Below, one piece after another: positions 1 to 12,208 of a stretch of 64,000 nt of DNA. The stretch's first letter is position 1; every line of letters starts with the position of its first letter. Source of the DNA: Ophiodon elongatus (lineage: Eukaryota > Chordata > Actinopteri > Perciformes > Hexagrammidae); assembly GCA_016806645.1 (NCBI GenBank), contig JACSYO010002134.1:748501-812500 (forward strand), in the 5' to 3' direction. Position numbers and translations under genes: made by a program. The notes beneath the pieces are model-generated. The model saw only the letters and a program-made list of their open reading frames with translations. It ran no database searches and was not told where the DNA came from.

Positions 1-3000
1 AATTGCTGGCACAACAACTGCAGCACCAACAATAACATCTTTCCCCAACAACAACAATTGTCGCCACAATAACAGCAACCCAAACAACAATTGACAATTG
101 ATTCCCCGACGACAACAACTGTTGCCCCCACAATATCTGCAACATCTGCAGTCCAAAAGACAACAACTATAGCCCAAACAACAACAAATGTTGCCCCAAC
201 GACAACAGCTGCCACACCAACAACAACAAGTGTCCAACAACAATTGCCGCCTCAACAAAACCAACTGCAGCCCAAACAACAACAGTTGTCCCAACGACAA
301 CATTTGCTGCCACAAAAACTAAAGCACCAACGACAACAACTGTTGCCCAAAGAACATCAATTGCCGCCACAACAACTACAGCTCACATAACAAGTGAAAC
401 CCCAACAAAAACAACTATGATCCCAACAACAATTTCCACCACAATTGCAGCCCAAACAACAACAACTGATGCCCCAACAACTGCAACCCAAACAACAACT
501 GAATCCCCAACGACAACAACTGTTGCCCCAACAACATCAATTTCTGCAAAAACAATTGCAGCACAAACAACCACAACTGTTAACATAACGAGAACAACTG
601 CCGCCCAAACTACAACTGTGGCCCCAATCACAAGTGCCACCCAAACAGCAACTGTTGCCCAAACGACAACAGCTGCCACACCAACAACAACAAGTGTTGC
701 TCCAACAACAATTGCCGCCACATGTAAAACAACTGCAGCCCAAACAACAACAGTTGCCCCAATGACAACTGTAGCCCGCACAACAACATTTGCTGCCACA
801 ACATATGCATCACCAACCATATCAACTGTTGCCCCAACAACATCAATTGCGCCCCCAACCACAACAAGTGCCGCCCAAACAACAACTGTGGCCCCAACAA
901 CAATTGCTGCCACAAAGACTGCAGCCCAAACAATAAGTGAAACCACAACAACAACAACTCTGGCCCCATCAACAACAATTTCCACCACAACAACTGCAGC
1001 CTAAACAACAACAACTGATTCCCCAACAACATCAATTGCCGCAACAACAACTGCAGCCCAAACAACAACAACTGATGCCCCAGCGACAACATTTGCTTCC
1101 ACAACAACTGCAACCCAAACAACAACTGATTCCCTAACGACAATAACTGTTGCCCCAACAACATCAATTGCCACAATAACAATTGCAGCACAAACAACCA
1201 CAACTGTTGCCCTAACGACAACAACTGCAGCCCAAACCACAACAAGTGCCGTCCAACCTACAACTGTTGCCCAAACAACAACAACTCTTGCCCCAACGAC
1301 AACAGCTGCCACACCAACAACAACAAGTGTTGCTCCAAAAACAATTGCCGCCACACCAAAAACAACTGCAGCCCAAACAACAACAGCTGCCCCAACGACA
1401 ACTGCAGCCCGGACAACAACATTTGCTGCCACAACATCTGCAGCACCAACGACAACAACTGTTGCCCCAACAACATCAATTGCGCCCCCAACCACAACAA
1501 GTGCCGCCCAAACAACAAGTGCCGCCCAAACAACTGTGGCCTCAACAACAACAACAACTGTTTCCCCAACAACAACTGCCACCACAACAACTACAGCCCA
1601 AACAACAACAACTTTGGTCCCTACAACAACAATTTCCACCACAACAGCTGAAGCCCAAACAACAACAACTAATGCCCTAACGACAACAACTGCGGCACAA
1701 ACCACAGCAAGTGCCACCCAAACAGCAACTGTTGCTGAAACAACAACAACTGTTGCCCCAACGACAACAGCTGCCACACCAACAACAACAAGTGTTGCTC
1801 CAACAACAATTGCCACCACGCCAAAAGCAACTGCAGCCCTAACAACAACAGTTGCCCCAACGACAACTGTAGCCCGGACAACAACATTTGCTGCCACAAC
1901 ATCTGCAGCACCAACGACAACAACTGTGTCCCCAACAACAACAACTGTGGCCCCAACAACAACAATTGCTGCCACAACAACTGCAGCCCCAACAACAACA
2001 ACCTTTTCCCCAAAAACAATTTCAGCCACAGCCCAAACAATAAGTGAAACCCCAACAACAACATTTGCTGCCACAACAACTGATTCCCCAAACGACAACA
2101 ACTGTTGCCCTAACAACATCAATTGCCGCAACAACAACTCCAGCCCAAACAACACTTGCCCCAACGACAACTGTAGCCCGAACAACATTTGCTGCCACAA
2201 CAACTGCAGCACCAACGACAACAACTGTTGCCCTAACAACATTAATTGCCGCAACAACAACTCCAGCCCAAACAACACTTGCCCCAACGACAACTGTAGC
2301 CCGAACAACATTTGCTGCCACAACAACTGCAGCAACAACGACAACAAGTGCCGCCCAAACAAAAACTGTGGCCCCAACAACAACTGTTTCCCCAACAACA
2401 ACAACTGCCGCCACAACAACTACAGCCCAAACAACAAGTGATTCACCAACAACAACAATTATGGCCCAACAACAACAATTGATACCCCGACAATAACATT
2501 AATCGCCGCAAAAACAACTGCAGCCCAAACAACAAAAACTGTTGCCCTAACGACAAACAACTGCGGCCCAAACCACAACAACTGTGGCCCCAACAAAAAC
2601 AACTGTGGCCCCAACAACAACAATTCCTGGCCCAACAACAACAACTGTTTCCACAACAACAACAACTGCCGCCACAACAAATACAGCCCAAACAACAAGT
2701 GATTCCCCAACAACAAGAACTGTTGCCCCAACAACACCAACTGCTGCCCTAACTACAATAGCCGCCACTACTACAAAAAACACATTCCAAACAACAACAA
2801 CTCTTGACCCGACAACAACAACTTTTCTCCCAACAACAACAACTGCTGCCACAACAACTGCAGCCCAAACAAAAACAACTGTTGTCCCAACAACAACAAT
2901 TGTCACCAAACCAACAACTGCCACCCCAACAACAACTGCAACCTCATTGACAACAACTGTTGCCCCAACAACAACAATTGCCACCACAACAACAACTGCA

Positions 3001-3467
3001 GCCCAAACATCAGCAACCACAGCCCTTACGACAATAAGCGCTGCTCCAGCGACATTGACAGCTGTAGCCTCAATTTTAACCACCATCCCGACAACAACAA
3101 GCACCCTCCAAACAACAATTGCCCAAATGACAACAACTGTTGCCCTGACGACAACAACCGCTGTTACAATTATAGCAACGTTGCCTCTGCAACGACAACT
3201 GACGTCCATCCAACAACTCCATCCGTGGCACCCTCGACATCAACTTCTGCCCCGACATCAGCAATATCTTCCGCAACGACTACAGCAAATGCTGTCCTGA
3301 CAACAACTACAACCACATCTGACCTATCAACAACTACAACAACCTCCGCTCCAGTACTAGCAACCTCCACCTCAGCAACCCAATCTACAACAACTGCCAG
3401 TGACGCCTGCTCCATCAGACTTGGTATGGTCCATCTGCTGCTTGGACTCCTTATCTTTACCCTCTAG
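1..3467 (+). pseudogene. Decayed 3' mucin exon of LU-mucin gene copy 1 (5' end outside window)
   Basis: Low-complexity A/C-rich coding repeat translating mainly to Thr, Ala, Pro and Ser in blocks such as TTTVAPTT and TTIAATT. It ends with the same tail as the gene at 16424-44505 (SDACSIRLGMVHLL then LGLLIFTL, TAG at 3465-3467), so it is a paralogous last exon. The Thr-rich frame is broken: about 4 bases are lost near 233, a Gln-type codon is TAA at 1002-1004, one base is gained near 2091, one lost near 2467, one gained near 2550, and one lost shortly before 3186. I infer a pseudogene or a strongly truncated gene; sequencing error in a hard repeat is the alternative. The LU-domain exons expected upstream lie off the window. 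The first in-window base is already inside the repeat. Confidence 0.7.
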
Positions 3468-5690
3468 TAGAATACAGAAAAGCCACAACTTGGGTTTAAT
3501 GCTCACTCACTATGCTAATACTCACTTTAGTTGGCAGGGCTAAGGTATCCAAATGTAAGAAAAAAGTTATTAAGTCTGGGTGAAGCTTCATTGGGAGAAG
3601 TAGGCATCAATGTAATAGAAACACATACATATAACACATACTACTGTTTTTCCCACAATTTTATGTCACATGTCCTACAAATCATACAAGCAAAAAAAAA
3701 CCTAAATGTCCTCTGTGGATATTGAATGAGGTTACTTTGTCAGAGTTGTGATACATAAAATAAAAAAGAGAGCCCAATCCTGTGTGGTTTATCCACATTG
3801 AATATTGCAATGGTGAAACAAAGTGGATCTCAATCTTTTTTTATTCACGGCCCACTTTTGAGAAATAAAATCTGAAGAAAAAAAAAACATAACATGACAA
3901 AAATTAAAATGAACTGGGTTGCAAATATGTTTCATGCCACTGTCAGCTGTAATGACCAAAATAAATATTCTGCTTAGCTTCGCCCACCACTGCCTGCCAT
4001 TATGAATCTTAAAATAATTACAGTTCCGTAATTTCACTTTTCCCCTCACTGTCGTTAAAAGCATTTCTCCATACTGAATTAAATGTTTCAAAAAATCTGT
4101 GAGCCAACATTTTTGAGTACAATAAATTGAATGGCACATCTTGGATTGAGCAGTATGCTTTATATTCCAGAAATGATTCAGAAAGTATGTGTCTGGTGGT
4201 TTTAAACGTTCCCCCTCCATGAGGAGTATTGCGTTTTGCTATGGTGTAATATGTGGTATAAAAATGATGTTCGATAATCTAATATCCCTTTATGTAATTT
4301 AGCTATTTATTTGTCTGTTATCACATATTGCTCATTTACATCAAACAATTATATTTATACTTATATCTTAGATAAATGTCACATTTTGTAATCTCTTGTT
4401 TTATCAAATAAATATTTGTTGCAATAAATTCTATGATGATGAGATCTCCTGTGATGTATGAGTCAGCAATAGTTTGTGACTTATCTGTGGTGTTATCAAA
4501 AAAGTCAAGAATGATGTGTGAAGTCACTTAAATAAAAAACAGAGACAGACAGAACAGACAGACTGACATAGTATACATTGTTTATATATTGTCACTATTT
4601 GTATTGTTTAGAGAACAGGAAGACATTTTGTTTTCATACATAGATGCTTGAAAACAACTTGAAGCTTGCTTGACATCCTCTTGGATCCATCTTTTTCATT
4701 GACGTTCACACATGTTGTCATATGAATTGGCTAAATGGTAATTTTTTTTATATTCTGTACAAACAACATCTATTGCATGTCTGTCCGTCCAAGGAAAAGG
4801 ATCCCTCCTCAGTTACTCTTCCTGAGGTTTTTAACTGTTTCTTCCATTTTTTTCCCTGTTAAAGTTAGAGTGTGTGTTGTACACAACCTACTCAATAACC
4901 CACTTATACATATATGTATATATGGTTTGAATTTCAATGGCCTATTCATAGTTTTCAGTCACATGACATGCGCGGTTACCTGGAGGGGAAAACAATGGGC
5001 CAACATGGCAAAATCGGCTATTTTTTTCAGTTTTTGATTCAGTTTTTTTCGTTTTCGTTTTGAAAGGGAAAACGAAAGAAACATAGTATTTCTGTATTTT
5101 CCTTTTTCCGATTAAATGATAAAATAAACTATGAAAACTTACAAATGAACCTGTCGCCGATTAGGATTGGGCGATATGATGAAATTTGAAACCGGCCACT
5201 GTCAGTGCAGGTGTGTGTGTGTCTGGGCTTGCAAGCTCTGACTGCATGTTGAGGCAACAACAAAGCCGTATCTGGGTCTGTCAATGGCCGGCTTGGTGCT
5301 GCCGGAGGCCCCACAGGAGTCTGAGCTGATGGAGTTTCTGGTGAACCAGTTACTCTTTCGAAGGTTTCTAAATGTTTCTTCCATTTTAATTTCAAAGGGG
5401 AGCGATGGTCAAAAATGTCAGGGTGCCTGTATGCTGTACATATCATAAAGCCCTGAGACAAATGTATGATTTGTGATATTGCGCTGTAAAGAAAATTTTG
5501 TTGACTTGAAATGATGAAACACAACCTCATTGTTTTCCTTTCTTACTACACAATGTGGTGTCCCGACACAGAATAAAAGAGTTATAAATGAAAAAGGCAA
5601 AACAAACCCAGTGTTGCAAATCATTTTTTTTTTTATATACAAATCATTGTCCAGTGTGCTGTGTCTCCTTGGATCTGTTGATCCATTTAT
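3468..5690 (+). repeat. 3' flank of copy 1; segmental duplication paired with 44506-46730
   Basis: Starting at the stop codon, this non-coding stretch matches the sequence after the second mucin gene with scattered substitutions and indels. Both contain 'acaacttgggtttaatgctc', 'gagagcccaatcctgtgtgg', 'caaaggggagcga' and 'cataaagccctgagacaaat' in the same order. Each copy has private indels: copy 1 carries extra sequence near 4600-4780, copy 2 near 45066-45190 and 45290-45380. The duplicated unit therefore included at least the mucin 3' end plus about 2.2 kb of flank. AATAAA motifs lie in the flank (for example near 3865 and 4410), but I cannot say which is used. No credible gene is seen. Confidence 0.85.
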
Positions 5691-5734
5691 ACAGTTTTAA
5701 ATTGTCACATCATTAAATCAGCGTTATTCAATCT

Positions 5735-5950
5735 TAATTCAGTCACAATGAATCTGAGCATGCCAGTCACGCTCTCACACCAACACGTTACAGAACACGA
5801 CACGACAGGATACGAAACTGTCAAAAACCTTTAGCTTCCCATCCACACACCTGATTCTCATCACCAGGCACTTTCAATGCACTTCTTCAAATAATGCTTC
5901 ACCCTGTGTTCAATGTCATAACTGCACGTATAAATCACCTTGTGTTTCAA
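5735..5950. repeat. Small diverged duplicate; carries the empty site of the LINE at 6893
   Basis: The run from 'cttaattcagtcac' through 'aggatacgaaactgtcaaaaacc' to 'caccaggcactttc' recurs at about 6808-6892 plus 9781-9845. There it is interrupted by the LINE. The next segment, 'caccctgtgttcaatgtca' with the following 'gtataaatcacc', recurs near 6717-6755. The two copies differ by several percent, so the duplication is older than the mucin cassettes. Non-coding. Confidence 0.8.
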
Positions 5951-6164
5951 TCAGTTAAAATAAAACAAACTACATTATGGCTTCAACAATGGCTGTAAAA
6001 AACTAAGTTTTGGTGGGTGTTGAGTCATGTCACTCATCGAATGCATTTTGTGTCAAAGCAATGAAAAGATATCCATGTTAAATACAGCTTCCCCTGTTTT
6101 CACTATGATAAATAACCACGGCATTAGGATAATGATGCACACTGAGTAAATAATGGGACTGATT

Positions 6165-6600
6165 GTGTGGCTTTTATAAGGCAGGTGAGTGCGAGGCAGC
6201 ATGGAAAGGGCCTAAATGTCAACAATCCAGGGGGACAAGAACAGTTCAGTGATTTATTGAAAAAAGTATGGTGCATAGGCTTACTGGCATCTAGTGGAGA
6301 GGTTGAGAATGGCAATGACTGCAAGGTGTCAAAGAAATGTAAGGGCCTGGGGGAGTGGGAACAGCAGAACGGAGTGACAGAGAGGCACAGGTAGTGACAA
6401 TGCTATACCAGTCATACTTGTTGAATCATTTGTTTGTTAGAGGAACATTGTGTTAATAATATGCCGACTATTGTTTCACGGTGGTATGTAGGAGTGGCAA
6501 TTCAGCAAAAGTGGGTGTGGCAATTTTCTCAGCCCTGAAGCAACTGTACAATTTGAAGAAATGTAAAGGGTTGACGTTGATGAACTGGATATTTTATCAA
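6165..6600. repeat. Duplicated non-coding segment paired with 50890-51560
   Basis: Shares long near-identical runs with the right-hand copy, including 'agcatggaaagggcctaaat', 'cagtgatttattgaaaaaa' and 'aaatgtaagggcctggg', through to a related segment near 6475-6600. The right-hand copy has extra sequence (about 51010-51260) between the two blocks. It extends the segmental duplication that includes the mucin 3' ends. Short open frames here are not conserved between the copies in a way that suggests a protein. Confidence 0.75.
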
Positions 6601-6882
6601 GATTTCCAAAATGCACCTTAAATGCCACACAACCGGTAGCACTCTTGTCTCTGAACTTTCCTCCATGAGGAAAATACATTTTCTATATGGTTAATGAATT
6701 GCAACAAATAATGCTCCACCCTGTGTTCAATGTCAGAACTGCATGTATAAATCACCGTTGCAACCTCCAGAAGGAAAAGTGATAACATCAGTGACATCAT
6801 ATAAATCTTAATTCAGTCACCAATGAATCTGAGCAAGCCAGTCACGGTCTCACACCAACACGTTAGCACGATAAGACAGGAT

Positions 6883-6892
6883 ACAACACTGT
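6883..6892 (+). repeat. Left target-site duplication of the LINE
   Basis: The ten bases acaacactgt directly precede the LINE. The near-identical acaacaccgt follows it at 9781-9790 with one mismatch. The empty-site paralogue near 5820 reads through this point without an insertion. Confidence 0.65.
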
Positions 6893-7203
6893 GACTACCC
6901 TGCCACTCTACTGGCTGTGTCCTGTTAAGGGGTTTCCTGGTGGGAGGAGCAGGGACCAGCCCATCTGATTGGAGGCCTCCAAGAAGACTATAAAGGCGGG
7001 ACTTCGGAGAGTCTCTCTCTCTGCTTCTTCAGTCTCCACATCTAACAGAGACGTCAACCGGAAGGGATCACCTGTTGGTAGGGAAGGAGGGACGTCATCG
7101 GTGTGCGACGAATCCAGAGAAAGTTTGTTGGAAAGTTGGTGGACTTCGAGAGGAGAGCAGAATTTTGCGGTTGAGCAACAACTGCACCGTGAATGCAGAT
7201 AAC

Positions 7204-8175
7204 ATGGGTGATAGTTCGGAAGGCGAGAGAGATGATATGCCATGGGAAGAAGTTACCAAAAAGAGGAGAGACAGGAGCGATAGTTCTGGCCACTCCGGAA
7301 ATGATTTTGGCGAGGAGAGTAAAAAAGTGAAGGCAAATAGATCAAGTGTGAGGAAAGAGGATGATACAGCTGAATGGAAAGTAGTGATTGCGTTTAAGAA
7401 TGAAGAGGCTCATTATCATCCATTAAAACTGACAAAAGCAATAGAAAAGGAAATAGGAAAGATTAAGTTTGCCAAGTTTTTAAGCAACAGGTGACTATTG
7501 ATCTTTGCTACAGATCAAAGGCAAAGGGAGAATATCCTCAGAGCTGAAACTTTGAATGGAGAAAGGATCAGCAGTCATATTCCAGGGAGCGCTTCAAAGC
7601 TGAGAGGTGTTATACAGATTGTGCTACTGTCAGTGTCCATAGATGAGACAATGCAGGAAGTGAAAGGAGGGAAGATAGTGAAACCTTCCAGACTTCAAAT
7701 AAATCGAAATGAAAAGAAAACTGATAGCCTTTCAGTGCTGCTTGAGTTTGAAAAGGTCTTATCCAAGAAAATAAGAATAGGATATATGAGCTATGATGTA
7801 AAAGAGTTTATTCCAGCTCCGTAAAGATGCTTCAAGTGTCAAATAATGGGACATATGGCAGGGAAATGTAAGGGGAAGCAGAGATGTGCAAGATGTGGAG
7901 GCGAGCATGAGTACGGAAAATGTGGTCAAAATGTAAAAATGAAATGCTGTAACTGTGGAGGTGAACACAGCGCTGCTTTTGGAGGATGCCCAGTTCAAAT
8001 GCAAGCAAAGGAAGTGCAGAAATATAAAATACTCAATCAAGTGTCTTATGCGGAAGCAGCTAAAAAGGTGAAGGAAAATGATAAAGTTACTTCCAGGGAA
8101 ACTCACATGAATGAATCTGGGAATAGACAACCCCCTGTGGACCTTCCCCCGGCCCCGAATCAGAGTCAGAGTTAA
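7204..8175 (+). pseudogene. LINE ORF1, gag-like nucleic-acid-binding protein, two nonsense codons
   Basis: The frame from the ATG at 7204 (MGDSSEGERDDMPWEEV) to TAA at 8173-8175 is kept throughout but is cut by TGA at 7492-7494 and TAA at 7822-7824. The N-terminus is charged and Lys-rich. The C-terminal part has three zinc knuckles in a row: CFKCQIMGHMAGKC (CX2CX4HX4C) just after the second stop, then CARCGGEHEYGKC, then CNCGGEHSAAFGGC, and a YAEAAKKV motif near the end. Such proteins coat LINE RNA. The two stops in an otherwise intact frame indicate mutation after insertion. The ATG is preceded by about 310 bases of 5' UTR. Confidence 0.8.
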
Positions 8176-8394
8176 ATCCATGCATAAATGAGGACACGCT
8201 AATTGTTGATAAAATGTGTTTTGTGGCTTTCATCTGCAAAACTATGAATTTGGCAATTCAACAAAGGAAAAAAAGTGACTGAATTAAGACAATCGTAGAG
8301 GCAGCGATAGAGATACTGGGGATTAAAGAAGCTAAGGCTGATTTGATTCATAAGATGTTAAATCCTCCCAACTATGATGGACAGGCTCAGGGTG

Positions 8395-9540
8395 ATTAAC
8401 CTCCTAATGGTGTTGCATATCCTACAATGGAATGCCAGAAGTCTAATTGCAAATGGGCAAGAATTCAAGAAGGTTGTGGCTGATCTGAAAGATATGCCAG
8501 ATGCTATTTGCATTCAAGAAACTTGGCTAAAACCACAATTGGACTTTGTCATTTCAGGATACAGCTCTGTCAGATGTGATAGAACTGGAAAACACGGTAG
8601 AGGGTGTGTAACATTTATTAAGGATACCTTAGCATATAGGAAGATTAAGGTTCCAGAGCAGTATGAATGTGTAATGACAGAAGTATGCAGTCCCAGAGGA
8701 GATATCAAGGTAGTGCACTTTTATAATCCTTGTAAAAAGCTGTCTATGGAAATGTTTCACGAGATATCAGGAAATATTGGAAAAAGAGAAATTCATTATG
8801 GGGAAGTGAGGGTACTGATATCAACGGAGGGGTAGTTGAAGAATTTATAGAGGAAAGATCATTAATTTGTCTTAATGATGGAAGAGGCACTAGAGTAGAT
8901 GTTACTCGAAATTCAGTATCCTGCTTAGATCTTATCTTAGTCTCAGGAAATATGAGTAATTTGTGTGAATGGAATATAATGAATGACTCTAACATAGGGA
9001 GTGATCATTATCCAATATTATGCTCATTAAATTGTATCTTTACACAGAAGGGTAATACAACAGAAATATGGTGTTTTCCTAAAGCTAACTGGGGACAATT
9101 TAAAGAATGTTGTAGGGAGGCATGTGAAGAAATATCTATTGAGGGTGATGTGGACAGCTGCTCGAGATTAGTGACCTCTATGATTATTGGTGCTGCATCA
9201 ATATGCATTCCTAAGAGTAAGGGGAATGGGGAAAAAGAAAATAGAGGTAATTATATCTCGGTTAAGATTCGGACACACAGGACTGAATTCAACTCTGTTT
9301 TTATTGGCAAAAATGGGATCAGATAAGTGCAATATTTGTAACGAGACAGAAGACGTGGAGCATGTTATTATGAAGTGCCGAAAATACAATACTGAAAGAA
9401 ACATCTTGAAGTATAAAATTTGTCAGCTGGGATGGAGGTGGAGTTTGGAGGGAGTCCTGGCAGTGGACCAGGTTGGGCGTGAGTGCTACAGGGCACTGTT
9501 ACGATTTATCAAAGGAACAGGGCTAGGCCGCAGGATTTAG
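8395..9540 (+). pseudogene. LINE ORF2 remnant: endonuclease fragments plus C-terminal zinc motif, RT deleted
   Basis: The first part shows apurinic endonuclease motifs: ILQWNARSL near 8417 and ICIQETWLKP near 8507. The frame stops at 8833-8835. A second piece in another frame has SCLDLILVS and IGSDHYPI (around 8920-9015), the C-terminal endonuclease motif. After about 9235 the sequence jumps to the end of the protein: RLRFGHTGLN, then CNICNETEDVEHVIMKC, a CxxC...HxxxxC block. No reverse transcriptase motifs occur in between, and this clade's ORF2 normally exceeds 3 kb, so a large internal deletion removed them. The segment holding the GDFN-type motif of the endonuclease is also missing near 8800. 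Confidence 0.8.
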
Positions 9541-9780
9541 TTGTTAGTGTTAATTACTTAGAACAGTTTACCCTGAATCTGCACACTCCGGTAGAGTAGG
9601 TGGTGGTATGCACCTAATCAAGTTGGTTGCGATCCGCCATTCAAAGTTAAAGATCTCTGTCTCTCTCTCTCTCTACCTCTCAACAACTGTGTTGAAGTTG
9701 TGTTAGCACCAAATAAAACTATTTTGGGTCAAACGTCTGTGTGGCCTCCCTTTTTGTTGCCAGCCTTGATCTAGGTGGTA

Positions 9781-9790
9781 ACAACACCGT
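9781..9790 (+). repeat. Right target-site duplication of the LINE
   Basis: acaacaccgt, one mismatch from 6883-6892. It is followed by 'tagcttcccgtccacacacc', which in the uninterrupted paralogue (about 5830) directly follows the left flank. Confidence 0.65.
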
Positions 9791-12200
9791 CAACAACTTT
9801 TAGCTTCCCGTCCACACACCTGAGTCTCATCACCAGGCACTTTCTATGCACGTCACCTACAAATACATGCCCAAAATATGAGGTGTCCAGAGACTGAAAA
9901 TAAAGGAACACATAATGAACAAAGCAAAAAGAACATCACATAAATAGGTGTGAGAATGTATTGCAATAACCTATTGATGAATAATATAACGCCCATTTAA
10001 TTTTCAACAGCCTATTCTTGAAGTAAAAATAGGGAAGGCAGTGACGTTCATTCAATAATAACAGGTGTGGCAATGTCGCCAGAGAACATCAACAACACAG
10101 CTCTGCCAACAAATGAACAAAGCATATCTTTTGTTAAATGCATTTTAATTAAAGATGCCTGATTTGACACAGAATTCAACCATAGGTTATCGAAGTCACA
10201 ACTAAGAATGCGACAAAATCCCCCATTGAACTTTATTCATTGGTGGATGAAAGATCCTTTGCTTTTAATGCTACACTGGGAAAAGTACTTTCAGAAAAAT
10301 GTACTTAAAGCATCAACAGTAAAAAGTTCCTTGTGTAGCCTATAGTGCAGATATTTAAGGTTGTGTTAAATTTTACTTGCCTACTTTATTGGATAGTTTC
10401 CTGTATAGGTCCCTAGGGCAGGCTAGGGTGGGGCAGTGCAATGTAACTGAAAAAGGCAACAAATAGAAGGTTTAAAAACCAAGGTGAAGGTTTATTCTTC
10501 CATAACACAGGCAACTCAGGTAATTCCTTTCGATCAAAAGTCCATCAATAAACGTAAAGCAACCCGGAGGAGAAAGTGGTTCCTTAAACTAAAAACTCAA
10601 CACTGGTGTAGGTCCAGGTTATGAGGTCTTCCTCTTCTTAGTCCTTTTTACTCCTTTCCTCCAGGTAAGTGTCTGTTCCCAGACTGCTTGCCCAGCTCCT
10701 CTTCGTCATGCACTCTCCCCCTCTGCCCTTTATGAAGCTCCCCAGCCCTGCCTCAATTAGCTGCCTTAAACGCCTACAGCTGAGTGAGTGATGAGGCAGT
10801 CTGTCCACGGAGGCCATTTTGTGATGTGGCCGCTGATCCTGTGTGGTAATGTAACACCCCTCCACTACATGTCCCCTTGTGATGCCACAATAGTAATGCA
10901 TCATATTGTACACAATCATCATATGTTTTATGTAGAGGAAAATTACTATTAATCCTTGTATCAAATATTACTCTCTGTGTTTTACTGCTCTTATGGCCTG
11001 GAGGGAGGCATGACTGGCCCCTTTCTAGTTGAACTTCGACTGAACCGTTATCGGCTGACTCCCTTTCTGCCGAGGGGCATCCTAAAACTTCTGAATTGCA
11101 TTCAAACTGTGTTGGTCATTACAATGCCTAATCTGTATACCACACTGATGTGAGTTTGAAATATAGCCTAGTCTGCACATTAACCTTTTCCCGTCTGTCC
11201 AAGCCAAGAGTGTGCCTTCATTTTGGAAAGTCCCATGTTCTTTAGTGAAGCCTCTTTGTTTGTATGATTAGACATATCTAATCCTGTCATGAATGTAAGT
11301 ATTGATTCTTTGTCCTTATGGGTATAAAACCCCCGGTAAGGATGCGCTCGGGACCAATTCCGTGGCAGACGCCTGATTGTCACTTGTCGATTTTGGTCCT
11401 TCTGCGCAGAAGTCTATTATAATACTTGTAGGTCTCCCTTTATTCGGTCAAAACTTCCACCACATTTTATAGAATTGCTGTCCTGTGAGAACCACGCATT
11501 TCTAATATGAGTTCAGAAAACCAGCCCTTCTGTGAGGAGTTTGTATGTTCTTCCCGTCTCAGCATGGGTTCTCGCCTTGTTCTCCAGTTTCCTCCCACAG
11601 ACTTGCAGCTTAGGTTAATTGATGACTCTAAATTGCCCGTAGGTGTAAATGTTACCGCCTATGGTTGTCTGTCTCCATGGCTGGATTCAAATTATTCCTT
11701 TTTGCTTCGGAAGGTTCCAAACTGAGTTAAATGACTTGGAAGTATCTAAGTGGCCGCCATGATAAGAGCGGTTCGAATTCTCTAAATGCAAAGGAAATGT
11801 GCTTCAATGCTTCCTTACTTAGCTCCTTTAGCATAGGAAACACTGGACCTTCCTTTACGAAAGGAAAGGAGATAATTCTGACCCACAATTCCTTGGGGTG
11901 GCAACATTTAAAGTGACGCACCATTCAGCCGTTCACGAGAACGAATAATCATGACCGACAAACACAGATCATGTAAATAACCGTTTTCATAACTCGGAAA
12001 TGAACTTTCAATAATCTGTTAAACCTGCTGGCAAACTACGAACGTTGCATTGCTGTTGCTGTAAACTGATCAAACTGACGTATTTGATCTGCTCTCTCTG
12101 GTGTTGTACTACAGCCTCAGCCCTCGTTCTTTTATTTGACTTCAAATGTTGCATTCCACGGCTGAACATATCAAACACAGTCACAACCAAATGTGAGCCT
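9791..12200. other. Non-coding interval with dispersed repeats
   Basis: No gene is supported. The segment 9950-10150 is a diverged relative of about 46715-46880: both carry a 'gaaggcagtgacgt' or 'agaggcagtggcgt' run followed by 'acaggtgtggcaatgtc' or 'gcaggtgtggtaatgtc'. The piece at 10440-10870 ('gaaggtttattcttcc' onward) looks like a dispersed element by style, but I cannot name it. A repeat tail at 11520-11710 is listed separately. The stretch 11725-11930 contains inverted bits such as 'cctttacgaaaggaaagg' and resembles a non-autonomous element without clear ends. The remaining short open frames have no recognisable motif. Confidence 0.6.
11520..11710 (+). repeat. LINE/SINE 3'-tail-like dispersed repeat
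   Basis: The run 'tgggttctcgccttgttctc', then 'cctcccacagacttgcag', then 'gactctaaattgcccgtagg' is the widespread teleost repeat signature usually attributed to L2-related tails. Recognition is from memory of the pattern, not a database match. Confidence 0.55.
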
Positions 12201-12208
12201 GATATAGG

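Larger units (their letters stand above)
6893..9780 (+). mobile_element. Internally deleted APE-type LINE (I/Nimb-like)
   Basis: A non-LTR retrotransposon remnant with a 5' UTR (6893-7203), a gag-like ORF1 with three zinc knuckles, and part of ORF2: apurinic-type endonuclease motifs and a C-terminal zinc-binding end, but no reverse transcriptase. The 3' UTR has a (TC)n run near 9660-9683 and 'aataaaactattttgggtc' near 9712. Boundaries are set by the near-perfect flanking repeats and the empty-site paralogue at 5735-5950. Multi-knuckle ORF1 and the C-terminal CxxC...HxxxxC block are known from I/Nimb and Jockey-like clades; the exact clade is uncertain. The reading frames are broken, so the copy is dead. 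Confidence 0.85.

Noticed and set aside
3789..4220. Open frame of 143 codons on the minus strand in the copy 1 flank
   Set aside because: The duplicated flank after 44506 does not preserve it, and it shows no motif.
10638..10964. Minus-strand open frame of 108 codons
   Set aside because: Lies in probable dispersed repeat sequence, with no domain and no splice context.
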